DNA from: Microtetraspora malaysiensis
GTDB taxonomy: Bacteria > Actinomycetota > Actinomycetes > Streptosporangiales > Streptosporangiaceae
NCBI RefSeq assembly: GCF_001528665.1
Contig: NZ_BBYJ01000006.1
Location: 248,001 to 312,000, forward strand
Reading direction: 5' to 3'
Length of the DNA: 64,000 nucleotides
Shown: one piece after another, positions 7,272 to 15,026 of the stretch
Layout: every line of letters starts with the position of its first letter
Numbering within the stretch: the first letter of the stretch is position 1
Made by a program: the position numbers and the translations under genes
The notes under the pieces: generated by a model
Told to the model about the DNA's origin: nothing
The model's database searches: none
What the model saw: the letters and a program-made list of their open reading frames with translations, nothing else

Positions 7272-8867
7272 TCAGAAGGACGGCTCCCGATAGCTGTAGA
7301 CGTCGTCGAGGTCGTACAGCGCGATCTCGTCGGGGGCCTCCTTCGCCGCCTGGCGCAGGTGCTCCGAGAAGCCGTGCATGGAGAAGATCGCCAGTACGGC
7401 GTTCTCCGCCTTGTGGTCCTTGGCCAGCAGCGCCTGGATGTGGCGAAGGCGCTCCAGGTCCTTCAGGCCGCGCGGCCGCTCGGTCGCCTTGGTCTCGCCG
7501 ATGGCGGTGATCGTCGAACCCTTGGGGCGGCCGCTGGTGTTGTGGGCGAGACCGATGTAGTCCACCTCGTGGGTGGTCCGGTTGGCCGGGTCGGGCACCA
7601 GGGCCCAGCCGTCCGAGCCGAGGTCGGTCCGGTTGTACAGCAGCCGGAACGCGCTCCACGTGGCGATCTTCTCGAACGCCGGGCCGATCACCTGGGAGCG
7701 GAAGCTCTGCCGCGCGTCCCGCCAGGCGGCCTCCGGGGTCGTCGCCCCGCGCACCAGATCGCGCATGCGCGACTCGACCACGGCGTGATGGAGGCGGACG
7801 ATCGGGTCGTTCAGCCGGAACAGGTAGTCGCGGGGCCGTAGCAGGTCGCGCCACTCCTCGACGTACCGCATGGCCACCAGCCGGGCGACGATCCCGTCGG
7901 TCTCGTCCTTGGAACGGCCGATGGCCGCGCCGATCTTCGTCAGGGTGGCGTTGCCCTCGGAGATCGCCTTCATCGCCTGCCGGTAGATGTCCTTGTCGGT
8001 GATGCGCGGGTCCTCGCGGAGCAGGCGATCGATCTCGTCCTCGGTGAAGAAGTCCGGCCGAGGTCGGAGCAGTGCGTCGGCGAGCCAGGCGTCCAGTTCC
8101 TCCATCGTCTGCGGAATCGGGAGCCCCGTCAGTTGCAGGAGCGGATTCCGGTAACCCGGAGCGCCACCGAGCGCCGCGAAGAGGGTGAACGCCACCCGGC
8201 GGTCCTCGATCCCCCAGAACCGCGCCATGTCGACATGGTCGAAAGGGTCCATGGTCAGCTTGAAGGTGAGGCGGCCGAAGAGTGGCCGGGAGCCGTGACC
8301 GAGCTCGTGGATCACCGATATCGCCGAGCCGCAGAGCAACATGCGCCCCTCGATGAGCCGGTCGTAGTAGCCGATCCAGAGGCCGGGCTTGCCGGGCTCG
8401 CCGCGCCGGAACGAGCTGGTGTCGTAGATCGACTTCACGATCGACCGCAGGTCCGGGGTGTCCCGCAGCAGATAGGGGAACTCGTCGATCACGACGGGGG
8501 GTATCCGGTTTCCCTCGCTCCTGCTGAACGTCGCGTCCATCGCGATCTGGAGCAGCCGGTCCCACGTGTCGGGCGCGTCGAGAGCCAGGGCCGACAGTTC
8601 GGCGGTCCGGGACGGGTCATAGGTGCTCAGCTCCTTACGGAACCGCTGCTGGACTTTGACGAGTGTCTCCTCAAGGCGCGCCTCGAAGTAGAACCCGCCG
8701 GTCGCGTCGGCGAACCGCTGGAGAAGAAAGGACTTCCCGGTACGGCGGCGGCCGGCCAGGGCGGCCACTCCCGAGCCCGGGGTTCCGATGGGAGAAGGCC
8801 GCGCGAACCGCTCCAGGATCGTCCAGTCCTCGTCGCGGCCAACGATGTCGTCAGGTTTGGGCAACAT
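7272..8867 (-). CDS. Archaeal-type ATPase with C-terminal PD-(D/E)xK-like domain (DUF234 type)
   Basis: A 531-residue P-loop ATPase. The Walker A is GRRRTGKS (39-46), a form typical of the archaeal ATPase/DUF234 group, and Walker B is VVIDEF (125-130). A winged-helix-like middle (about 280-380) follows. The C-terminal region holds EVD (434-436) and GETKA (457-461), the spacing expected of a PD-(D/E)xK nuclease core. Such proteins are often called ATP-binding or AAA proteins; cellular roles are largely unknown, with mobile-element or defence roles suggested. A TACGCT -10 box seven bases before the ATG and no Shine-Dalgarno suggest a leaderless mRNA. No partner gene is adjacent. Family call good, function unknown. 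Confidence 0.8.
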   Translation of the reverse strand: MLPKPDDIVGRDEDWTILERFARPSPIGTPGSGVAALAGRRRTGKSFLLQRFADATGGFYFEARLEETLVKVQQRFRKELSTYDPSRTAELSALALDAPDTWDRLLQIAMDATFSRSEGNRIPPVVIDEFPYLLRDTPDLRSIVKSIYDTSSFRRGEPGKPGLWIGYYDRLIEGRMLLCGSAISVIHELGHGSRPLFGRLTFKLTMDPFDHVDMARFWGIEDRRVAFTLFAALGGAPGYRNPLLQLTGLPIPQTMEELDAWLADALLRPRPDFFTEDEIDRLLREDPRITDKDIYRQAMKAISEGNATLTKIGAAIGRSKDETDGIVARLVAMRYVEEWRDLLRPRDYLFRLNDPIVRLHHAVVESRMRDLVRGATTPEAAWRDARQSFRSQVIGPAFEKIATWSAFRLLYNRTDLGSDGWALVPDPANRTTHEVDYIGLAHNTSGRPKGSTITAIGETKATERPRGLKDLERLRHIQALLAKDHKAENAVLAIFSMHGFSEHLRQAAKEAPDEIALYDLDDVYSYREPSF

Positions 8868-8874
8868 GCGGGGC

Positions 8875-8880
8875 AGCGTA
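8875..8880 (-). promoter_or_regulatory. -10 box of a leaderless ATPase mRNA
   Basis: TACGCT on the minus strand ends seven bases before the ATG at 8867, which would put the transcription start at or next to the start codon. No ribosome binding site is visible. Confidence 0.5.
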
Positions 8881-9095
8881 TTTTCCCGGCTCGGCCGTCC
8901 GCTGGAGTTCCAGGAAACCCTTCCGGCCTGCGGTTATATGCGGATTTCGCGACGAATGTGCCCCACCGGTCGGTACGGCTCGCCGCTTGTGGCGCAAGCC
9001 GTACCCGCTCGTCCGCGGCCGGACGGCCGCACATTCGGAAGGTCAGGGGCGCGAGACCACGCGGTGGCGGGCCGCGCCCCGAGGCGAGCCGGAGA

Positions 9096-10142
9096 TCACG
9101 CGGGCACCGGGACCGCGTGCGTGGCGTCGGTGAGCGTACGGCCCAGCAGCGGGGGGAACTGGCGCATCACCCGCGCGAGCTCGCGCAGGTCGCCGTTGAC
9201 CAGGGCCTGGGGGCCGTCGCAGAGCGCCTGCTCGGGGTGGGGGTGGACGTCGATGATCACGCCGTCGGCGCCGACCGCGATGGCCGCGCGGGTGAGCGGC
9301 AGGACGAGGTCACGGCGGCCGCCCGAGTGGGACGGGTCGATGATCACGGGGAGGTGCGAGAGCCGCTGCGCGACGGGGACCGCGGAGACGTCCAGGGTGT
9401 TGCGGGTGGCGGTCTCGAACGTGCGGATGCCGCGCTCGCACAGCACGATGTCGAGGTTGCCGCGCTGGGCGATGTACTCGGCCGACATCAGCCACTCTTC
9501 GATCGTGCCGCTCATGCCGCGCTTGAGCATGACCGGCTTGCCCGCCGCGCCGACCGCCTGGAGCAGCGCGAAGTTCTGTGTGTTGCGGGTGCCGATCTGC
9601 AGCATGTCCGCGTAGGACGCGACCAGCTCGACGTCGTGGGCGTCCACCACCTCGGTGACGATCGGCAGGCCGATCTTCTCGCGTACGTCGGCGAGGATCC
9701 GCAGGCCCTCCTCGCCCAGCCCCTGGAAGGCGTACGGCGAGGTGCGCGGCTTGAAGGCGCCGCCGCGCAGCAGGGTCGCGCCCGCGGCCTTGGCCATCTC
9801 GGCCGCCTCCAGGGTCTGCTGCGGGGTCTCGACGGCGCACGGGCCCGCGATCAGCGTCACGGTGTCCGGGCCGATCGGCACCCCGCCCACCCTGACGGTC
9901 GACCGTTCCGGGTGGTTCTCCCGGCTGACCAGCTTGTACGGCACGGACACGCGCATGACGTCCGCGACGCCGGACATGCCGCGCAGGTTCAGCGCCGCGA
10001 ACCGCTCGACGTCGCCGACCAGCCCGATGATCGTCCGGCTCACGCCGCTGCTGACGAACGCCTCGCCGCCGGCCGTGGCGACGAGCCGGACGATCGACTC
10101 GATGTCGTCCTGGGTCGCCTCGGATCCCATGACGATGACCAT
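9096..10142 (-). CDS. aroF: 3-deoxy-7-phosphoheptulonate (DAHP) synthase, type I-beta
   Basis: First step of the shikimate pathway: phosphoenolpyruvate plus erythrose 4-phosphate give DAHP. 348 residues. An N-terminal ferredoxin-like regulatory domain (about 1-70) precedes a TIM barrel with IAGPCAVET, RGGAFKPRTSPYAFQGLG, KRGMSGTIEEWL and IIDPSHSGGR, all typical of the AroF/AroA(G) I-beta group. A GTG two codons upstream overlaps the AGGAG sequence; the ATG at 10142 has AGGAG five bases upstream and is preferred. The gene is preceded by a leader peptide with a Phe-Trp-Tyr run and by a strong hairpin, which indicates ribosome-mediated attenuation by aromatic amino acids. Confidence 0.95.
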   Translation of the reverse strand: MVIVMGSEATQDDIESIVRLVATAGGEAFVSSGVSRTIIGLVGDVERFAALNLRGMSGVADVMRVSVPYKLVSRENHPERSTVRVGGVPIGPDTVTLIAGPCAVETPQQTLEAAEMAKAAGATLLRGGAFKPRTSPYAFQGLGEEGLRILADVREKIGLPIVTEVVDAHDVELVASYADMLQIGTRNTQNFALLQAVGAAGKPVMLKRGMSGTIEEWLMSAEYIAQRGNLDIVLCERGIRTFETATRNTLDVSAVPVAQRLSHLPVIIDPSHSGGRRDLVLPLTRAAIAVGADGVIIDVHPHPEQALCDGPQALVNGDLRELARVMRQFPPLLGRTLTDATHAVPVPA

Positions 10143-10182
10143 GGTCACTCCTAGTGGGTGCTGTCGTTTTCCTCGCGAAACG

Positions 10183-10220
10183 CGAAAGGCCCCGGGTCCG
10201 TGTGGACCCGGGGCCTTTCG
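10183..10220 (-). terminator. Attenuator/terminator hairpin upstream of aroF
   Basis: A perfect 17-bp stem: CGAAAGGCCCCGGGTCC (10183-10199) against 10204-10220, with a 4-nt loop. It lies between the leader peptide stop codon and the aroF start. The 7-nt segment GGACCCG inside the leader coding sequence (minus strand, 10272-10266) is complementary to CGGGTCC in the 5' arm of this hairpin, so a competing antiterminator is possible. Confidence 0.8.
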
Positions 10221-10233
10221 TTCGCCTTGGCTG

Positions 10234-10302
10234 TCAGCGCAGCGCTAAGGGGCGAGCGGTCCCTGCGGGTCCGTCGCCATACCAAAACTCAGCGGTACGC
10301 AT
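10234..10302 (-). CDS. aroF leader peptide with Phe-Trp-Tyr control codons
   Basis: A 22-codon ORF starting MRTAEFWYGDG and ending in LALR then TGA. Codons 6-8 are TTT TGG TAT, one codon for each of the three aromatic end products of the pathway that the downstream DAHP synthase feeds. It is followed by the 17-bp hairpin and then aroF, the layout of a ribosome-mediated attenuator. There is no Shine-Dalgarno; a TATATT box ends seven bases before the ATG, so the leader mRNA is probably leaderless. Attenuation by a leader peptide upstream of aroF is known in Corynebacterium (aroR); this looks like an analogous device. Confidence 0.85.
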   Translation of the reverse strand: MRTAEFWYGDGPAGTARPLALR

Positions 10303-10309
10303 GTCACGC

Positions 10310-10315
10310 AATATA
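10310..10315 (-). promoter_or_regulatory. -10 box of the aroF leader transcript
   Basis: TATATT on the minus strand (5 of 6 to TATAAT) ends seven bases before the leader peptide ATG, predicting transcription from the start codon itself. No convincing -35 is seen. Confidence 0.55.
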
Positions 10316-10422
10316 GCGCATGCCCGGAGGCGGGTGAGACCGTTCATGATCGCGAATGGCCTTCCGGTCGCTGGCGGGGTCCCGGTGCCGGTGAGGTGAA
10401 CGGCTGGTGGCAGGATGGCGAC

Positions 10423-11034
10423 GTGCCGGAGATGCCCGAAGAGGAGAACCGTCTGCCCCCGGGGCAGTACATCCCACGCGGCCGGCCCGTCATCCACTAC
10501 GGCCGGGTCCCGGCGTTCCGTCCCGAGAGCTGGCGGTTCCAGGTCTTCGGCGCGACGGCGTCGGGTGACACGCACATGCTCGGGTGGGAGGAGTTCGCCG
10601 CGCTGCCCAGGACCGCGGTCATCGCGGACTTCCACTGCGTCACCAAGTTCTCGATCATGGGCAACGAGTGGTCGGGCATCGCGGCGCGGACGCTGATGGA
10701 GCACGTCCCCCCGGGCCCCGGCGTACGGCACATCATGATCTGGGCCGAGTACGGCTACAGCGCGAACATGCGGATGAGCGACTTCGACCGCGACACCACG
10801 CTGTTCGCCACCGCGCTGGACGACAAGCCGCTCACCCCTGAGCGCGGCTTCCCCGTACGCATCGTGGTCCCGCACCTGTACGCCTGGAAGAGCGTGAAGT
10901 GGGTGCGCGGGATCGAGTATCTGACGGAGGACCGGCGCGGCTTCTGGGAGGAGCGCGGCTACCACAACGTCGCCGACCCCTGGCGCGAGCAGCGGTACTC
11001 CTACCAGGAGGAGCCGGGCGAGGGTCCTCCCTGA
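10423..11034 (+). CDS. Sulfite-oxidase-like molybdopterin oxidoreductase
   Basis: A cytosolic protein of about 203 residues in the oxidoreductase molybdopterin-binding (sulfite oxidase/MsrP-like) family. The key feature is Cys72 in DFHCVTKFS, the expected molybdenum ligand. The conserved HLYAWKSVKWVRGIEYL and GFWEERGYHN segments are also typical of the actinobacterial group. No signal peptide, heme domain or membrane partner is present, so the electron partner is unknown. Start is uncertain: GTG 10423 has CAGGAT six bases upstream (leaderless pattern), GTG 10396 adds nine residues, and ATG 10432 is also possible. The upstream aroF regulatory region is divergent. Confidence 0.85.
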   Translation: MPEMPEEENRLPPGQYIPRGRPVIHYGRVPAFRPESWRFQVFGATASGDTHMLGWEEFAALPRTAVIADFHCVTKFSIMGNEWSGIAARTLMEHVPPGPGVRHIMIWAEYGYSANMRMSDFDRDTTLFATALDDKPLTPERGFPVRIVVPHLYAWKSVKWVRGIEYLTEDRRGFWEERGYHNVADPWREQRYSYQEEPGEGPP

Positions 11035-11128
11035 CGGGCGAGGTGGTGATCCGCTTCGTGTTCGCATGACCACTGTTCGTCGTCGAATCCCTTGCGGGCC
11101 CGGCGGGCGAGGCGGCACGGTGGTGGTC

Positions 11129-11884
11129 ATGCTGCGTGTTATGGCCGTCGACGGCGAGACGTCCGCCTTGTCGGAGCTCGTCTACCTCCTGCGCCGGAAC
11201 GAGCGGATCGAGCACGTCACCACCGCACAGGACGGGCTTGCCGCGCTCCACATGATCGTGACGATGCTGGGCGCCGGTGAGCGCCTCGACGGAGTCTTCC
11301 TCGACGTCCGGCTGCCCGGGCTGGACGGGTTCGAGCTGGCGAAGATGATCGCCGGCTTCCCCGGGCGGGCCCGGCTGGTCTTCGTCACCGCCCATGACTG
11401 CGCGGTCCGCGCGTTCGAGCTGGAGGCCGTCGACTACGTGCTCAAGCCGGTACGCCCCGAACGGCTGGCGCAGGCCGTGCGGCGGCTCTCTTCGGCGGCC
11501 GAGGCGGTGGGCGGCGAGGAGGAGGGTATCGACGTCATCCCCGTCGAGCTGGGCGGCCGCACCAAGTTCGTGCAGCGCCAGGCCGTCTGGTACGCCGAGG
11601 CGCACGGCGATTACGTGCGGCTGCACACCGTGGACGGCACCTACCTCGTACGGATGCCGCTGGCGGCGCTCGAACGTCGCTGGGGCGGCTCGGGCTTCGT
11701 TCGCGCCCATCGCAGCACGCTGGTGAACGCGCGGCATGTCAGCGAGCTGCGCTACGACGGCGGCCGGATGGTGCTCCAGGTGGGCGGTGCGGTCCTTCCC
11801 GTGAGCAGGCGGCACACCCGCCAGGTGCGCGACCAGCTCGTCCGGCGTTTCCGGGTGCCCACCTCGACGCTCGGCTCGATGTGA
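11129..11884 (+). CDS. LytTR-family response regulator
   Basis: A 251-residue two-component regulator. The receiver domain (about 1-118) has phospho-acceptor Asp59 in VFLDVRLPG, Thr87 and Lys106 in YVLKPV. The C-terminal LytTR DNA-binding domain (about 145-245) has the typical VRLHTVDGTYLVRMPLAALE and FVRAHRSTLVN segments. LytTR regulators bind DNA through a beta-fold and often control cell-wall or surface functions. No sensor kinase is adjacent, so it is an orphan here. The start is uncertain: an upstream in-frame ATG at 11066 would add 21 residues, but the receiver fold begins at MLRVMAVDGE. A long intergenic region follows. Confidence 0.9.
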   Translation: MLRVMAVDGETSALSELVYLLRRNERIEHVTTAQDGLAALHMIVTMLGAGERLDGVFLDVRLPGLDGFELAKMIAGFPGRARLVFVTAHDCAVRAFELEAVDYVLKPVRPERLAQAVRRLSSAAEAVGGEEEGIDVIPVELGGRTKFVQRQAVWYAEAHGDYVRLHTVDGTYLVRMPLAALERRWGGSGFVRAHRSTLVNARHVSELRYDGGRMVLQVGGAVLPVSRRHTRQVRDQLVRRFRVPTSTLGSM

Positions 11885-12268
11885 CCGCCGGGAGCTCTTC
11901 GGCGGCGAGGGAGGGCGACCGTTCGTCGCGCCAGGTGTGCCGCCGGTCCCGACGGGGATTGCCGCGCGTCGCGAAACAAGGACCGCTCGTCCGAACTCCG
12001 GTCGCGAGCACGGCGCGCCGCCGTAATCTCTCCGTCATTGCAAGGCCACGCCGCGTAGCTGACCGAAGTTCGTGACCATGCCGCGCGGATGCCGGGCGAG
12101 TCCTCATTGGGGATGAGGGCACTGGGAAATATCCGAAAATGCCGTATAAGTCGGCACTCGTCGGATATGGCTTGTCGTGGGATCCGCGAAAGCGGTCCGG
12201 CCATCGGGGGCGCCGGACCGCGAGCGGGCTCCCGTGCGGTCCGTATACAGGGGACCGCCGGGCCCGTG
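11885..12268. other. Intergenic region between convergent LytTR and nfo genes
   Basis: 384 bp with no convincing ORF. It contains a weak CCGCCG/CGGCGG hairpin just after the LytTR gene and a better 10-bp hairpin at 12192-12221. It is somewhat less GC-rich around 12120-12180. Confidence 0.5.
12192..12221 (-). terminator. Hairpin downstream of nfo
   Basis: GCGGTCCGGC (12192-12201) pairs perfectly with GCCGGACCGC (12212-12221), loop 10 nt. It lies 48 bases after the nfo stop codon. No T tract. Confidence 0.5.
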
Positions 12269-13120
12269 TCAGCCGCTGGTCGCCGACTCCCGGAGCTTCT
12301 TCAGCAGCGCGATGTTCTCCCGGTCCTTGTCCGCCTTGCCGGGCGTCTCGATGCAGAGCGGCACCCCCGCGGTCACCGGGTGGCGCATGATCTCGGCGAA
12401 GGGCTCCGCGCCGATGTGCCCGGCGCCGATGTTCTCGTGGCGGTCCTTCTTCGAGCCGCACACGTCCTTCGAGTCGTTCGCGTGGATCAGCTTGAGCCGT
12501 CCGGGGGCGGTCGCGTGCAGCGCGTCGAGCGTCGCCGCCACCCCGCCGGGCGCGGCCAGGTCGTGCCCGGCGGCGTAGGCGTGGCAGGTGTCCAGGCAGA
12601 CGCCCACCTTGGGGTGGTGCTCCAGCGCCTCCAGGTAGGGCCCAAGATCCTGCACGGTCGCGCAGAGCATCTGCCCCTGCCCGGCCATGGGTTCGAGCAG
12701 CAGGTCGGGGCCGCCCTCGGGGATCTCCTCCAGCAGCGGGAGGAGATGCTCGTGGATCTGGCGCATGGCGTCGTCCCGCGACTGGCTGACCGCGGAACCG
12801 GTGTGCACCACCACTCCGAGGGCGCCGATCTGGGCGCCACGCCGGAGCGTGTGCCTGATCACCGCCACGGAGTTGTCCAGGGTCGCCGGGGTGGGCGAGC
12901 CGAAGTTCACCAGGTAGGGGGCGTGCGCGAAGACCGGCAGTTCGGACGCCGCGAGCTTCGCGTCCTCGGCCGGGTCACCGTCGTTCAGCGCCCAGGTCCG
13001 CGGGTTGGTGACGAAGACCTGGGCCATCTCGGCGCCGACGTCGGCCGCGTAGCGCAACCCGCCGGTGGCGAGACCGCCCGAGACGGAAACGTGCGCGCCA
13101 ATCGCATTTCTCGAGGTCAT
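12269..13120 (-). CDS. nfo: Endonuclease IV (AP endonuclease)
   Basis: Zinc-dependent AP endonuclease of base excision repair, cutting 5' of abasic sites. 283 residues, standard length, single TIM barrel. Family signatures are IGAHVSVSGG (7-16), VVVHTGS, LLLEPMAGQG, CLDTCHAYAAGHDL, HANDSKDVCGSKKDRHENIGAGHIG split across the metal site, and IETPG near the end. The His, Glu and Asp metal ligands of the family appear intact. Start ATG has GGAG five bases upstream; TAGGCT nine bases upstream could be its -10. It is encoded opposite to the purine operon, which begins 170 bp away. Confidence 0.95.
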   Translation of the reverse strand: MTSRNAIGAHVSVSGGLATGGLRYAADVGAEMAQVFVTNPRTWALNDGDPAEDAKLAASELPVFAHAPYLVNFGSPTPATLDNSVAVIRHTLRRGAQIGALGVVVHTGSAVSQSRDDAMRQIHEHLLPLLEEIPEGGPDLLLEPMAGQGQMLCATVQDLGPYLEALEHHPKVGVCLDTCHAYAAGHDLAAPGGVAATLDALHATAPGRLKLIHANDSKDVCGSKKDRHENIGAGHIGAEPFAEIMRHPVTAGVPLCIETPGKADKDRENIALLKKLRESATSG

Positions 13121-13290
13121 GATGGCTCCAGCCTAGTGTCCTGGCCGGCAAGGTTTGCCCCCGTCGCGCGACGCCCTGCCGCCGGTTTGCGAGCATTTGC
13201 GGCAATGGGCGAACCCCGGCCGGGACACGACTGAGCGGTTGTCCGTCCGCGCTGCTAGACCCGCCCCCCGCGGCGATGTTGACTGCATGC

Positions 13291-13779
13291 ATGCGAGAAC
13301 TCAGCCAGGAGGAGCTGCGCTCCTGCTGCGCGTCCACGACCTGGATGGACGCCGTCGCGGCGCGGCAGCCGTACGCCGACCTCGCCGCGCTGGTGGAGGC
13401 CGGCGAGGCCGCGGTCGCGGCGCTGGACTGGGCCGACATCGTGGAGGCGCTCGGGGCGCATCCCCGCATCGGCGAGCGCGCCCTGGCCGAGCGGACGGCG
13501 GACGGCGGGCGCGCGGAGGCGTGGTCCCGGGCCGAGCAGTCCGGTGCGGCCGGCGCGTCCCCGGCCGTGCTCGACGCCATCACCAGGGGAAACGTCGTCT
13601 ACGAGGAACGATTCGGGCACGTCTACCTGGTACGCGCCACAGGCAGGAGCGCCGAGGAGATGCTCGGCCTGCTGCTCGCCCGGCTCGGGAACGACGACGA
13701 GACCGAGCGGGAGATCGTCCGCGCCGAGCTGGGCGAGATCGTCCGGCTCCGGCTGGAGAAGGCGGTGACCGGCGGGTGA
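13291..13779 (+). CDS. uraD: OHCU decarboxylase (urate pathway, UraD)
   Basis: Decarboxylates 2-oxo-4-hydroxy-4-carboxy-5-ureidoimidazoline to S-allantoin, the last step from urate. 162 residues, the usual size. HPRIGE (57-62) carries the catalytic His of the family; LNDDETERE-like residues near the C-terminus (RLGNDDETEREIVRAELGEI) are also typical. First gene of a nine-gene purine/ureide operon. The start is uncertain because no clear ribosome binding site is present; an ATG five codons upstream (13276) is possible. The stop overlaps the next gene by four bases. Confidence 0.93.
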   Translation: MRELSQEELRSCCASTTWMDAVAARQPYADLAALVEAGEAAVAALDWADIVEALGAHPRIGERALAERTADGGRAEAWSRAEQSGAAGASPAVLDAITRGNVVYEERFGHVYLVRATGRSAEEMLGLLLARLGNDDETEREIVRAELGEIVRLRLEKAVTGG

Positions 13780-14123
13780 GCCTCTCCACTCATGTGCTCG
13801 ATCTGGCCAAGGGCGTCCCGGCCACCGGCGTGCTCGTGCGGCTCTCGCGCATGACCGTGCACGGTTTCCTCGCCGCGGCCGAGGGCCGTACGGACGACGA
13901 CGGCCGGATCCGGGAGTGGTCGCCGGTGAGCGCGGAGTGGGTCGAGGGGACGGACCCGCGCCCCGGCACCTACCGCCTGGTCTTCCACACACGGGAGTAC
14001 CTGGGGGAGGACGCGTTCTTCCCCGAGGTCAGCGTGGTCTTCACGATTCGCGAGCACGACGGCCACTGCCACGTGCCGCTGCTGCTCAGTCCGTACGCCT
14101 ACTCGACCTATCGCGGGAGCTAA
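13776..14123 (+). CDS. hiuH: 5-hydroxyisourate hydrolase (transthyretin-like)
   Basis: Hydrolyses 5-hydroxyisourate, the uricase product, to OHCU. 115 residues, normal for the family. The N-terminal LSTHVLDLAKGVPA contains the active-site His, and the protein ends in the diagnostic tetrapeptide YRGS. The GTG start at 13776 overlaps the uraD stop (GTGA), which indicates translational coupling. uraD, hiuH and uox thus encode the complete urate-to-allantoin conversion, in an order typical of actinobacterial purine clusters. Confidence 0.95.
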   Translation: MSLSTHVLDLAKGVPATGVLVRLSRMTVHGFLAAAEGRTDDDGRIREWSPVSAEWVEGTDPRPGTYRLVFHTREYLGEDAFFPEVSVVFTIREHDGHCHVPLLLSPYAYSTYRGS

Positions 14124-14124
14124 C

Positions 14125-15021
14125 GTGATCGTCCTGGGTCCCAACCGGTACGGCAAGGCCGAGACCAGGGTGGTCAGGGTCACCCGGAACGGGGACGCCC
14201 ACCGCCTGAAAGATCTCAACGTGAGCACGTCGCTGTCCGGCGCGATGGACGACGTCCACCTGACCGGCGACAACTCGGCCGTGCTCACCACCGACGCGCA
14301 GAAGAACACGGTGTACGCCTTCGCCAGAAAGCACGGCATCGGCGCGATCGAGGACTTCGCCCTGCTGCTGGCCGGGCACTTCGTGGACTCCCAGCCGTCC
14401 GTTCACCGGGCGCGGGTCGCGATCGACGAGTACGCCTGGGAGCGGAACGCCGGCTCCGGGCACTCGTTCCTCCGCTCGGGCGGCGAGGTGCGCACCTGCG
14501 TCGCCCACTACGACGGATCGGCCGCCTGGATGGTGTGCGGGCTGCGCGACCTCGTCGTGCTCAACACGACGAACTCCGAGTTCCGGGGGTTCGTCAAGGA
14601 CGCGTACACGACGCTTCCGGAGACCGGCGACCGGATCCTCGCGACGGCGGTCGACGCGTCCTGGCGGCACACGGCGACGCCGCCCGACGGGACCGGCGCG
14701 GCAGGCGAAGAGGCCCCGACCGACTGGGACAAGTCGTATGAGAGCGCTCGCCAGGCGCTGCTCGCCGCCTTCGCCGGGACCTACAGCCGCTCCCTGCAGC
14801 AGACGCTGTACGCCATGGGAGCCCGCGTTCTCGCCGACTGCCCCGAGATCTGCGAGGTACGGCTCTCGCTGCCGAACAGGCACCACTTCCTGGTCGATCT
14901 CGCGCCGTTCGGGCTGGACAACCCCGACGAGGTCTACCTCGCGGCCGACCGGCCGTACGGGCTGATCGAGGGGACGGTCCTGCGTGACGACGCGCCCCCG
15001 GCCGGCCCGGCCTGGGAGTGA
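14125..15021 (+). CDS. uox: Urate oxidase (uricase)
   Basis: Cofactor-free oxidation of urate to 5-hydroxyisourate with O2. 298 residues with two T-fold repeats. Visible signatures are NRYGKAETRVVRV near the N-terminus, which holds the active-site Lys, and LTTDAQKNTVYAFAR with the partner Thr. The central HSFLRSGGEVR and the terminal SLPNRHHFLVDLAPFGLDN are typical. It starts with GTG two bases after the hiuH stop and runs into the FAD subunit gene with only five bases between them. Confidence 0.95.
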   Translation: MIVLGPNRYGKAETRVVRVTRNGDAHRLKDLNVSTSLSGAMDDVHLTGDNSAVLTTDAQKNTVYAFARKHGIGAIEDFALLLAGHFVDSQPSVHRARVAIDEYAWERNAGSGHSFLRSGGEVRTCVAHYDGSAAWMVCGLRDLVVLNTTNSEFRGFVKDAYTTLPETGDRILATAVDASWRHTATPPDGTGAAGEEAPTDWDKSYESARQALLAAFAGTYSRSLQQTLYAMGARVLADCPEICEVRLSLPNRHHFLVDLAPFGLDNPDEVYLAADRPYGLIEGTVLRDDAPPAGPAWE

Positions 15022-15026
15022 CCGCC

